A DNA stretch of 64,000 bases from Nocardioides exalbidus. Lineage in GTDB: Bacteria > Actinomycetota > Actinomycetes > Propionibacteriales > Nocardioidaceae. A program made the translations under genes and the position numbers. The DNA lies in assembly GCF_900105585.1 (NCBI RefSeq), contig NZ_FNRT01000001.1, positions 26,800 through 90,799 of the forward strand, read 5' to 3'. Shown here piece by piece: positions 27,570 to 34,878 of the stretch (position 1 is its first letter; every line of letters starts with the position of its first letter). The notes under the pieces are model-generated. The model did not search any database, was not told the DNA's origin, and saw only the letters and a list, made by a program, of their open reading frames with translations.

Positions 27570-28187
27570 TCACGCTGCTGCTCGTCGTGCTTGACGTTGC
27601 TCGCGCCGCTCGTCGAGGTGCTCGGCCTCGGCAGCGCACTGCCTCAGCGACGGATGGTCGTCGGGCGTGCCCCACAGCTCCCGCTCGAGCGCGCGCCTCC
27701 ATCGGGAGCGGCGGTAGCGGACCGACGGGTCGCCGGCCGCCTTGGACCGCCGCTTCCACTGGTAGTACTCGACCATCGTCGACTCCACGTCGGCCGGAGA
27801 CCACCAGCCGGTGACCCGGAGGTCGACATGAGCAGGGAACCGGCTCCCGCCGTGCGTCCGAACCCCGTCGTCCCGCATCGGATCGACCTCCTGGTCGGCG
27901 TCGTCGAGGAGCACCAGCTCGAGCCGCGCCATCCGGAGCAGGTCGAGCAGGTCGGACACGCGCGGGCTCGTCCGTCCCGTCTCCCATCGGGCCACCACCG
28001 ACTGCGACACCCCGAGCAGGTCCGCGAGCCCCCTCTGCGAGACCTCGAGGATGCGTCGGACCCGCCGCACGATCCCTTGGACGTGCCCGTCCACGGGTCC
28101 GGTGCGGAACCACGTCCACTCGTCCTCGGTCCACTCCTCCTGCTGGTCCAACCACTTCCTCAGGCTGCGCCTCTCCGCGACCGTCAC
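27570..28187 (-). CDS. XRE-family helix-turn-helix protein
   Basis: A 205-residue protein. An N-terminal acidic/aromatic stretch (KWLDQQEEWTEDEWTWF) precedes the HTH at about 38-92 (RILEVSQRGLADLLGVSQSVVARWETGRTSPRVSDLLDLL split at normal XRE positions). The C-terminal part is unassigned and Arg-rich, with WSPADVESTMVEYYQWKRRSK. I chose the GTG at 28187 because AGGAGG lies 6 nt upstream; longer frames run into the palindrome-rich intergenic DNA. No toxin-like partner is adjacent. Confidence 0.8.
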   Translation of the reverse strand: MTVAERRSLRKWLDQQEEWTEDEWTWFRTGPVDGHVQGIVRRVRRILEVSQRGLADLLGVSQSVVARWETGRTSPRVSDLLDLLRMARLELVLLDDADQEVDPMRDDGVRTHGGSRFPAHVDLRVTGWWSPADVESTMVEYYQWKRRSKAAGDPSVRYRRSRWRRALERELWGTPDDHPSLRQCAAEAEHLDERREQRQARRAAA

Positions 28188-28378
28188 CCGTGCCTCCTGC
28201 GTCGTCCGATGTCGTACGCCCATCCGAACGCGGTCGACCGACACCGCGCAGCGGCCATCCACAGGAGGGTCCCGGCCAGGCATCGGCGACGGCCCTGTGG
28301 ACGATTGGTGGCCCGGAAACCAGGTCGTCGGACGGTCCGTGCACCGCGGCTCGTACGCCTGCTCGGCCGCGCTGGCTC

Positions 28379-28399
28379 GTGAGTCTCTGGCGGACTCAC
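28379..28399. repeat. Dispersed palindrome, copy 2 (degenerate centre)
   Basis: GTGAGTC and GACTCAC arms with a diverged centre TCTGGCG. The stem extends outward as CTGGCTC/GTGCCAG with one mismatch, giving the longest arm of any copy. Confidence 0.8.
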
Positions 28400-28471
28400 G
28401 TGCCAGTGCGCGCGTGAGCCGCGACTGGCACCCCTCCGGGCCTGCCGCGCCAGCCACCGCGGCCCTCCGAC

Positions 28472-28492
28472 GTGAGTCTCCAGGAGACTCAC
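28472..28492. repeat. Dispersed palindrome, copy 3
   Basis: A perfect copy with core TGAGTCTCCAGGAGACTCA and an outer G/C pair, 93 bp from copy 2. Confidence 0.9.
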
Positions 28493-28520
28493 GAGTGAGT
28501 GACGGCGATCGGGCGGAGCA

Positions 28521-28566
28521 AGGAGAGGCAAGGAGAGGCGAGCAGAGGTGAGGCGAGGAAAGGAGG
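28521..28566 (+). repeat. Purine-rich 10-bp imperfect tandem repeat
   Basis: Successive 10-mers AGGAGAGGCA, AGGAGAGGCG, AGCAGAGGTG and AGGCGAGGAA, then AGGAGG. They end 13 bp before the SRPBCC gene stop. Confidence 0.8.
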
Positions 28567-28578
28567 ACGTGACGCGGG

Positions 28579-29034
28579 TCAGGCCCGCTCGGCCTGCTGC
28601 TTGAGGGCGGCGAGGCCCTTCTCGAAGTCGCCGCCGATCGCCTTGTCGAAGAACAGCTTGCCCATGACCGACATGATCGCGCTGCGCTCGCCGGTCATCG
28701 TCCAGGTCACCTCGGTCGCCTCGCTCGCGGGGACGAGGCGGAACGTGGTGACGTTGGTGGCCTTGAACGGCTTGAGGAACACCAGGTCGACCACCACCGC
28801 GCCCGGGCTGGAGTCAGTGATCCGCATCTCGCCCTCGCCGGCCTTCTTGTTGCCGGACCAGCGGTACGTGGCCCCGACGCCGCGGTCGGGCCCGGTGTAC
28901 TCGCGGTGGAGATCGGGGTCGACGCCCTCCCAGGGCGACCACTTCTGCCACTCACGGAAGTCGTCGAGGAGGGCGTGGACGCCAGCCGGCTCCGCCGCGA
29001 TCCGGGTGCTGCGCGAGAGCGAGAAGTCGGCCAT
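28579..29034 (-). CDS. SRPBCC-fold (polyketide cyclase/START-like) protein
   Basis: A 151-residue protein with the SRPBCC outline: FSLSRSTRIAAEPAGVHALLDDFREWQKWSPWEG, then GPDRGVGATYRWSGNKKAGEGEMRITD, LVFLKPFKATNVTTFRLVP, and the C-terminal helix GGDFEKGLAALKQQAE. These domains bind hydrophobic ligands in a deep pocket; no catalytic assignment is possible. A TAGTCT box 6 nt before the ATG suggests a leaderless transcript. It starts 17 bp from the end of the upstream BNR-repeat gene. Confidence 0.85.
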   Translation of the reverse strand: MADFSLSRSTRIAAEPAGVHALLDDFREWQKWSPWEGVDPDLHREYTGPDRGVGATYRWSGNKKAGEGEMRITDSSPGAVVVDLVFLKPFKATNVTTFRLVPASEATEVTWTMTGERSAIMSVMGKLFFDKAIGGDFEKGLAALKQQAERA

Positions 29035-29040
29035 GGCGCG

Positions 29041-29046
29041 AGACTA
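29041..29046 (-). promoter_or_regulatory. -10 box of probable leaderless promoter
   Basis: TAGTCT on the minus strand, 6 nt before the ATG at 29034. Confidence 0.5.
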
Positions 29047-29050
29047 GACC

Positions 29051-30142
29051 TCAGCCGAGGCGTGCGGCGCGGACCACCAGGACATCGGGCAGGTTGCGCG
29101 CGATCTCCTGCCACGACTCACCCTCGTCGGGAGAGGCCCACACGGCGCCGTTGCGACCACCGAAGTAGAGCCCGACCTCGTCGTGGTCGTCGACGCACAT
29201 CGCGTCGCGCATCACCGCGGTGAAGTAGACGTCCGGCAGGACGCCCTCACCCAGCGGCTCCCACGAGGCGCCGGCGTCACGGGTCCGGTAGACCCGCGCC
29301 TTGCCGTCGACCGGCCACCGCGCCTCGGCGCCCGTGATCGGGAAGTTGTACGCCGTGTCGGCGCGGTGCGGGTGCGCCACCATCGCGAAGCCGAACTCGG
29401 TCGGCAGGCCCGGCGCGATGTCGTTCCAGGAGGCGCCGCCGTCGTCGGAGCGGTAGACGCCGCCGTGGTTCTGCAGGTAGAGCCGGTCGGGGTCCGCGCA
29501 GTCCCGCGCGACCTTGTGCACGCACTGGCCGAACTCGGGGTAGTTGCGCTCACCGGGGAAGAACTCCGCCTTGACCCCTTGGTTGGAGGCAGACCAGGAC
29601 TCGCCGCCGTCCGCCGTGGCGTACACCCCGCCCGTCGACAGCGCCGCCAGGACGTGCCGACCGTCCCGGGGGTCGGGGAGGATCGTGTGGAAGGCCTGAC
29701 CGCCGAAGCCCTCGTTCCACTCCTCGCGGTGCGGGTGGTCCCACAGGCCGCGCACCAGCGTGAAGGTCTCCCCCGCGTCGGTGGAGCGGAAGACCGCGCC
29801 CGGCTCGGTGCCCGCCCACACCACGTCGTCCTCGAAGCCCGGCTGCAGCTGCCAGACCCGGGCGAGGGACGCACCGGTGTCCTCCGGGAACCGGGCCGCG
29901 CCGTTGGGCGTGCCGTCCCACGTCGAGCCGAGGTCGTCCGAGCGCCAGACCTGCGGACCGAACCAGCTCGACGACGCGCCGGCCAGGAGCCGCGGTGTCG
30001 CCCGCCGGGTGTCGGCCATGACGGAGTAGACCTCCTCCATCGGGAAGTGCGGACCCGTCCATGCCCACGAACGACGTGCCTCGTCCGAGGTGCCCAGCCA
30101 CAGGCCCTTCTTGGTACCCACCATCAGCAGGGTTCGCGTCAT
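29051..30142 (-). CDS. BNR/Asp-box beta-propeller protein (exo-sialidase-like fold)
   Basis: A 363-residue cytoplasmic-looking protein with six Asp-boxes: SDDLGSTW, STDAGETF, TADGGESW, SDDGGASW, TRDAGASW and SPDEGESW. They are spaced as the blades of a beta-propeller. It opens MTRTLLMVGTKKGLWLGTSDE. Although such proteins are often labelled exo-alpha-sialidase, the arginine triad of true sialidases is not evident and there is no signal peptide. I would call it a propeller protein of unknown ligand. It is divergent from the EamA gene. Confidence 0.85.
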   Translation of the reverse strand: MTRTLLMVGTKKGLWLGTSDEARRSWAWTGPHFPMEEVYSVMADTRRATPRLLAGASSSWFGPQVWRSDDLGSTWDGTPNGAARFPEDTGASLARVWQLQPGFEDDVVWAGTEPGAVFRSTDAGETFTLVRGLWDHPHREEWNEGFGGQAFHTILPDPRDGRHVLAALSTGGVYATADGGESWSASNQGVKAEFFPGERNYPEFGQCVHKVARDCADPDRLYLQNHGGVYRSDDGGASWNDIAPGLPTEFGFAMVAHPHRADTAYNFPITGAEARWPVDGKARVYRTRDAGASWEPLGEGVLPDVYFTAVMRDAMCVDDHDEVGLYFGGRNGAVWASPDEGESWQEIARNLPDVLVVRAARLG

Positions 30143-30236
30143 GGGAAGCCTCCTGGTCCTGCCCGGTCCGTCGCCGGGTGGGCCTCGACGCTACTCCTCC
30201 GACGAGACGGTGCGACAGGCCCGGGACCGCACTGAA

Positions 30237-30242
30237 TAGGCT
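30237..30242 (+). promoter_or_regulatory. -10 box of probable leaderless promoter
   Basis: TAGGCT lies 6 nt before the GTG at 30249, which supports that GTG as the EamA start. Confidence 0.5.
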
Positions 30243-30248
30243 TGCTCG

Positions 30249-31172
30249 GTGACCCGACGCCCCAACCGTGCCCTGCTCGGGCCCGTGGGGCTGGTCCTGG
30301 TCGGCATCCTCTCCGTCCAGCTCGGCGCGGCGATCGCCAAGGGCCTGTTCGGCGAGATCTCGCCCACCGCGATGGTGTGGCTCCGGCTGGTCACCAGCTC
30401 GCTGGTCCTCGCCGTGGTCGTACGCCCCCGGCTGAGCGGCCGCAGCCGACGCGACTGGCTGGTCGTCGTCGGGTTCGGCGTCAGCCTGGCGTCGATGAAC
30501 TGGGGCATCTACCAGTCGTTCTCCCGCATCCCGCTCGGCATCGCGGTGACGATCGAGTTCATCGGTCCCCTGACGCTGGCGCTCGTCGGTTCCCGGCGCG
30601 CGCGCGACCTCGTGTGGGTCGTCCTCGCCGGTGTCGGCGTCGTCCTGCTGGGCTTCCAGAAGAGCGACCTCGACCCGCTCGGAGTGGCGTACGCCCTGCT
30701 CGCCGGCGCGGCGTGGGCGGCCTACATCCTGCTCAGCGCGAGCACCGGCCGGCGGTGGGCCGGGTTCGACGGCCTCGCGGTCGCGAGCGTCGTGGCGGCG
30801 CTGGGCATGACCGTGCCGGCGCTCCTGGCCGCGGGCGGGAGCCTCTGGGACGGACGGATCCTGCTCCTCGGCGCGCTCGTGGGGCTCCTGAGCTCGGTCA
30901 TCCCCTACAGCTGCGAGCTGGTCGCGCTGCGGAGCCTGCGTCCTGCGGTCTTCGGCATCCTGATGAGCCTCGAGCCCGCAGCGGCAGCGCTCGCGGCGAT
31001 CGTCGTGCTCCACGAGCACCTCGCGCCGGTCCAGTGGCTCGCCATCGCCTGCGTCGTCGCCGCGAGCATCGGTGCCACCCGTTCCGGGTCCGCCCTCGGC
31101 GAACCACCCGGCCACGACACCGACCACGACTCCGGAGAGCGTGCGGCCGCACCCGGCACACTGGCCACATGA
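30249..31172 (+). CDS. EamA-family (DMT superfamily) transporter, RhtA-like
   Basis: A 307-residue membrane protein with about ten hydrophobic segments in two EamA repeats. Features are SVQLGAAIAKGLFGEISPTAMVWLRL, SLASMNWGIYQSFSRIPLGIAVTIEFIGPL in repeat one and SSVIPYSCELVALRSLRPAVFGILMSLEPAAAAL in repeat two, the RhtA-like threonine/homoserine exporter pattern. The C-terminal tail is hydrophilic. The GTG start follows a leaderless-type -10 box. The stop overlaps the next gene as ATGA. Confidence 0.9.
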   Translation: MTRRPNRALLGPVGLVLVGILSVQLGAAIAKGLFGEISPTAMVWLRLVTSSLVLAVVVRPRLSGRSRRDWLVVVGFGVSLASMNWGIYQSFSRIPLGIAVTIEFIGPLTLALVGSRRARDLVWVVLAGVGVVLLGFQKSDLDPLGVAYALLAGAAWAAYILLSASTGRRWAGFDGLAVASVVAALGMTVPALLAAGGSLWDGRILLLGALVGLLSSVIPYSCELVALRSLRPAVFGILMSLEPAAAALAAIVVLHEHLAPVQWLAIACVVAASIGATRSGSALGEPPGHDTDHDSGERAAAPGTLAT

Positions 31173-32341
31173 GAACGCGACCCGGACCGTCTCGCCTCGT
31201 GCTCACCGTGCTCGCCCTCACGCTGCTTGCCGCGACCGGCTGCTCCTCCAGCGACACCCCCGAGTCGATCCCGCGCATCACGCAGCCCACCGACGTCCCG
31301 TCGCAGCCGACCCCCACCGAGAAGCCGAGCGCGGACGGGGGCGGCAACGGCGGCGGCAACGGCGGGGCCGGCGCAGCGCCCGAGGCCCTCGGCACCCTGG
31401 TCGACCAGCTCGAGGTCCCGTGGGGCGTCGACTTCCTCCCCGACGGCGACGCGATCGTCACCGAGCGGATGTCCGGCACCGTCCTCGAGGTGGCCCCCGA
31501 CGGCACCCGCAGCCGCCTCGGCGGGATCACCGCGGCCGTCCCCCAGGGTGAGGCCGGGCTGCTCGGCGTCGCCGTGTCGCCCGACTACGACAGCGACCAG
31601 ACCCTCTTCCTCTACGTGACCACCGGCACCGACAACCGTGTGGTCAAGGCGGTCGTCGACGACGGCCGGCTCGGCGAGCCCACGGTCGTCCTCGGCGGCA
31701 TCCCCGCCGGCTTCATCCACGACGGTGGCCGCATCGCGTTCGGCCCGGACGGCTACCTCTACGTCACGACCGGCGAGACCGGCGACCCCGAGCTCGCCCA
31801 GGACCCCGACAGCCTCGCGGGCAAGATCCTCCGGATCACCCCCGACGGCGACCCCGCCCCGGGCAACCCCCGCGCCGGCTCGCCGGTGTGGTCGCTCGGG
31901 CACCGCAACGTGCAGGGCCTCGCCTGGGACGACGAGGGCCGGCTGTGGGCCTCGGAGTTCGGCGACTCGGAGTTCGACGAGCTGAACCTGATCGAGAAGG
32001 GCGGCAACTACGGCTGGCCGGAGGTCGAGGGCAGCGGCGGCGCGCCGGAGTTCATCGACCCGCAGCTCGTGTGGCCGGTCGAGCAGGCCTCCCCCAGCGG
32101 GTTGGCGTACGCCGACGGCCACCTCTGGATGGCCGGGCTGCGCGGCCAGCGGCTGTGGCGGATCGACGTCACCGCGGCCGGGAAGGCAACCAGGCCGAAG
32201 GCGTTCTTCACCGAGGACTACGGCCGCCTGCGCACGGTCGTGACGGCACCTGACGGCGTCCTCTGGGTGACCACGTCCAACCAGGACGGGCGCGGCAACC
32301 CGACCCCCGCCGACGACCGGATCATCCGCATCCGGCCCTGA
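31169..32341 (+). CDS. PQQ-dependent sugar (aldose/sorbosone-type) dehydrogenase lipoprotein
   Basis: A 390-residue exported lipoprotein. The signal peptide ends in lipobox LAATGC (Cys25), then a Pro/Gly/Asn linker. The beta-propeller shows DQLEVPWGVDFLPDGDAIVTERMSG, GEAGLLGVAVSPDY, FIHDGGRIAFGPDGYLYVTTGE, SLGHRNVQGLAWDD, EFGDSEFDELNLIEKGGNYGWPEVEG and ASPSGLAYADGHLWMAGLRGQRLW, the soluble glucose dehydrogenase family pattern. It would oxidise sugars outside the membrane if PQQ is available; PQQ biosynthesis genes are not in the window. It is coupled to the EamA gene by ATGA overlap. Confidence 0.92.
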   Translation: MRTRPGPSRLVLTVLALTLLAATGCSSSDTPESIPRITQPTDVPSQPTPTEKPSADGGGNGGGNGGAGAAPEALGTLVDQLEVPWGVDFLPDGDAIVTERMSGTVLEVAPDGTRSRLGGITAAVPQGEAGLLGVAVSPDYDSDQTLFLYVTTGTDNRVVKAVVDDGRLGEPTVVLGGIPAGFIHDGGRIAFGPDGYLYVTTGETGDPELAQDPDSLAGKILRITPDGDPAPGNPRAGSPVWSLGHRNVQGLAWDDEGRLWASEFGDSEFDELNLIEKGGNYGWPEVEGSGGAPEFIDPQLVWPVEQASPSGLAYADGHLWMAGLRGQRLWRIDVTAAGKATRPKAFFTEDYGRLRTVVTAPDGVLWVTTSNQDGRGNPTPADDRIIRIRP

Positions 32342-32350
32342 CCCTCGCTC

Positions 32351-32371
32351 GTGAGTCTCCTGGAGACTCAC
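32351..32371. repeat. Dispersed palindrome, copy 4, between convergent genes
   Basis: A perfect copy with core TGAGTCTCCTGGAGACTCA and outer G/C pairs. It fills the 26-bp gap between convergent stops and touches the phoD stop codon. Here it could act as a two-way terminator stem. Confidence 0.9.
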
Positions 32372-33960
32372 GACCCAGCGAGCGGCTGCGCCCCCGTCTG
32401 GTGGAGCAACGGCGACCCCGCCTCGACGGCGAACGACGCGCGGGTGAAGACCGGTGCGCCGGGCTCGTGGACATAGGGCAGGTTGCGGTAGTCGGCGTCC
32501 AGCCGGCCGGCGGTGAAGGTGAGGTTCACGTAGCCGCGCAGCTCGTTCCAGAACTTCACCTGCGGATTCGTACGGGCGTAGCGGTAGCCGCCGTCGGAGG
32601 TGTCCTCGCCGTCGCCGTTGGTCGACACCGAGGTGGTGATGATCTCCGGCACGGCGACCGACGACGGGTCCTCGTGGTCGCGCCACACCTCGGTGGCGAA
32701 CGAGTCGTGCACGTCGCCGGTGAGCACGACCGGGTTCGCCGCCTGGGCCATCGAGTCGAGCACCCGGTCCCGGCACGACGGGTAGCCGTCCCACGTGTCC
32801 ATCGAGAGCCGGTCGATCTCGACCGGGCTCAGCTCGAGGCGACCGAACGGCACCTGCTGGCCGAGCACGTCCCAGGTCGCGGTCGACGTGCGCAGCCCCT
32901 CGTCGACCCAGGCCTCCTGCGGCGCGCCGAGGATGGAGCGGTCCGGCTCCCAGGTCTCCTCGCACGTGCCCATGCCGTCACCGCACGCCTGGGGGTCGCG
33001 GTACTGCCGGGTGTCGAGCATGTGGAACGTCGCGAGCCGGCCCCACTGGAAGCGGCGGTTCGCCTTCATGTCGGGCCCCTGTGGGAAGGCCGAGCGGCGC
33101 AGCGGCATGTTCTCCCAGTAGGCCCGGAGCGCAGCGGCACGCCGGTCGCCGAAGCCGTCGCGGCGCGTCGTCGTACCAGGGCTCTCGTCGGCCCAGTTGT
33201 CGCTGACCTCGTGGTCGTCGAACACGGCCACCCACGGCGCCGTCGCGTGGAGGAGCTGGAGGTCCTCGTCGGTCTTGTACTGCGCGTGCCGGCGCCGGTA
33301 GTCCGCGAGCGTGACCGTCTCGGGCCCCTCGTGGTGGCGCACGTTGCCGGTCTTGGCCGGCTCGAAGTCCGGGTCGTACTCGTACATGTAGTCACCGAGG
33401 TGCAGCACGAGGTCGGGCTCGTCCTCGGCCATCCGGCGGTAGGCCGTGAAGTAGCCGTGCTCCCACTGGGCGCACGAGGCGTACGCCACCGCCAGCGCGG
33501 CCGGTGCCGACTCGGGACGAGGGGCCGTGCGGGTGTGGCCGACGGGCGAGAGGTGGCGACCGAGGCGGAAGCGGTACCAGTGGTCGCGGTCCGGCTCGAG
33601 GCCGGACGGCTCCAGGTGGATCGAGTGCCCCTGGGCCGGGCCGGTGCGGACCCTTCCCCGACGGACCACGCGCCTGAAGCCCGGGTCGGTCGCGACCTGC
33701 CAGGCGACCTCGCGGACCGACTGACCCATCCCGCCGAGGCCGTCGTCGTCGAGCGGCAGCTGGGCGAGGCGGGTCCAGAGCACGAACCCGTCCGGCGACG
33801 GGTCGCCGCTCGCGACCCCGAGACTGAACGGGTTGTCGAACGGGGTGACGGCCGCTGCCGTCGGCCGCAGGTCGATCGGTGGCCCGGTCATCCCCGGGAG
33901 GAACGTGACGCCGGCGGCGACAAGGCCGCCCTTGAGCAGTACCCGCCGAGAGGTCTCCAC
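32368..33960 (-). CDS. phoD: Alkaline phosphatase D family protein, Tat-exported
   Basis: A 530-residue PhoD-type phosphodiesterase/phosphatase. The Tat signal is ETSRRVLLKGGLVAAGVTF. An N-terminal fibronectin-like PhoD domain (NPFSLGVASGDPSPDGFVLWTRL) precedes the metallophosphatase domain. Metal-binding motifs are ASCAQWEHGYFTAYRRMAEDEPDLVLHLGDYMYEY read as FxxxR...LHLGDY, VFDDHEVSDNW and LTGDVHDSFATEVW. PhoD enzymes release phosphate from diesters such as teichoic acids, using Ca/Fe. No Pho-box-like repeat was evident upstream. It is convergent with the sugar dehydrogenase gene. Confidence 0.93.
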   Translation of the reverse strand: METSRRVLLKGGLVAAGVTFLPGMTGPPIDLRPTAAAVTPFDNPFSLGVASGDPSPDGFVLWTRLAQLPLDDDGLGGMGQSVREVAWQVATDPGFRRVVRRGRVRTGPAQGHSIHLEPSGLEPDRDHWYRFRLGRHLSPVGHTRTAPRPESAPAALAVAYASCAQWEHGYFTAYRRMAEDEPDLVLHLGDYMYEYDPDFEPAKTGNVRHHEGPETVTLADYRRRHAQYKTDEDLQLLHATAPWVAVFDDHEVSDNWADESPGTTTRRDGFGDRRAAALRAYWENMPLRRSAFPQGPDMKANRRFQWGRLATFHMLDTRQYRDPQACGDGMGTCEETWEPDRSILGAPQEAWVDEGLRTSTATWDVLGQQVPFGRLELSPVEIDRLSMDTWDGYPSCRDRVLDSMAQAANPVVLTGDVHDSFATEVWRDHEDPSSVAVPEIITTSVSTNGDGEDTSDGGYRYARTNPQVKFWNELRGYVNLTFTAGRLDADYRNLPYVHEPGAPVFTRASFAVEAGSPLLHQTGAQPLAGS

Positions 33961-34053
33961 GTCCCCCGAGGGTGTCGGTCGACCTTGGCCGCCGGACGAC
34001 CCGTCGGTGACGTGTCGACGTCACCTCGGTTGCGCGTTGGGTGGAGGCCCTCG

Positions 34054-34878
34054 TCAGCCCGGGCGTACGACGGCGCGTCGCGCGGCGCGTCGCAGCGTGG
34101 TGAGGATCGCGGGTCCGAGGACCACGATCGCGAGGCCGGTCGTGATCGCCCGCCCGGTGTCCCACCCGCCGGTCGAGGTGATCAGCGTGTAGACGAGGAA
34201 CCGGTGCGCGTTCTCGAGCACGGGCGCGCCGGCGACGTAGGCCAGGGAGCCCTCGTGGCCGGGGACGGCGATGCCGAGCGTGAACGGCCACGAGCTGAGG
34301 TTCATCAGCAGGCCGAAGAGGTACGAGGCCACGACGGCGTACGCGACGAGCATGACGATCTCCGCCCGCCCGGTCACCCGCCGCGGCAGCAGGCCGGCGC
34401 ACATGCCGACCCACGCCGAGCAGATCATCTGGAACGGCAGCCACGGACCGACCCCGGCGGTGAGCAGGGCGGAGGCGAACAGCGACGTGCAGCCGAGCAC
34501 GAAGCCGAAGCCCGCCCCGAACACGCGTCCGCCGAGCACGAGCAGGAAGAAGACGAGCTCGATGCCGGCGGTGCCCGCTCCGAGGCCGCGCAGCACGGCG
34601 TTGATCGCCGACAGGACGCCGAGGACCGCGAGCACCCGCGAGTCCATGCCGCCCTCCCCCATCTCGGCGAGGACCATGACCATCACGACCGGCAGGAGGG
34701 CGAGGAAGAAGAACGGCGGCTCGACCCGGTCCCCCGGCTGGGCGTCGAGCAGCAGCGGCCAGCAGAGCATCATCAGTCCGGCCAGCGAGGCGAGCACGAG
34801 GACCGCAGCCGTGCGCGGGCCGATCGGCAGCGCGACGCCGGGCGCGGCGCCGGGCCGGGTCCGCTCGACCGTGCTCAT
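34054..34878 (-). CDS. ECF transporter S component, predicted corrinoid-specific
   Basis: A 274-residue membrane protein with about seven hydrophobic segments; start ATG 34878. Typical S-component features are LGVLSAINAVLRGLGAGTAGIELVFFLLVLGGRVFG and FGFVLGCTSLFASALLTAGVGPWLPFQMICSAWVGMCAGLLPRR. The S component binds the substrate in ECF importers. It is last in the operon that begins with a cobalamin riboswitch, so cobalamin or a precursor is the predicted ligand. It overlaps the ATPase gene stop as ATGA. The specificity is inferred from context. Confidence 0.85.
   Translation of the reverse strand: MSTVERTRPGAAPGVALPIGPRTAAVLVLASLAGLMMLCWPLLLDAQPGDRVEPPFFFLALLPVVMVMVLAEMGEGGMDSRVLAVLGVLSAINAVLRGLGAGTAGIELVFFLLVLGGRVFGAGFGFVLGCTSLFASALLTAGVGPWLPFQMICSAWVGMCAGLLPRRVTGRAEIVMLVAYAVVASYLFGLLMNLSSWPFTLGIAVPGHEGSLAYVAGAPVLENAHRFLVYTLITSTGGWDTGRAITTGLAIVVLGPAILTTLRRAARRAVVRPG

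Larger units (their letters stand above)
28188..28578. other. Intergenic region rich in palindromes and a 10-bp repeat
   Basis: 390 bp without a supported gene. It holds two copies of the dispersed palindrome, a second inverted repeat GTGCCAGT (28400-28407) / ACTGGCAC (28424-28431) directly beside the first copy, and a purine-rich 10-bp tandem repeat next to the SRPBCC gene stop. Open frames here are by-products of the GC-rich repeats. Confidence 0.8.

Noticed and set aside
29051..30142. True exo-alpha-sialidase assignment
   Set aside because: Asp-boxes only show a propeller. The protein has no signal peptide and the catalytic arginine triad is not evident.
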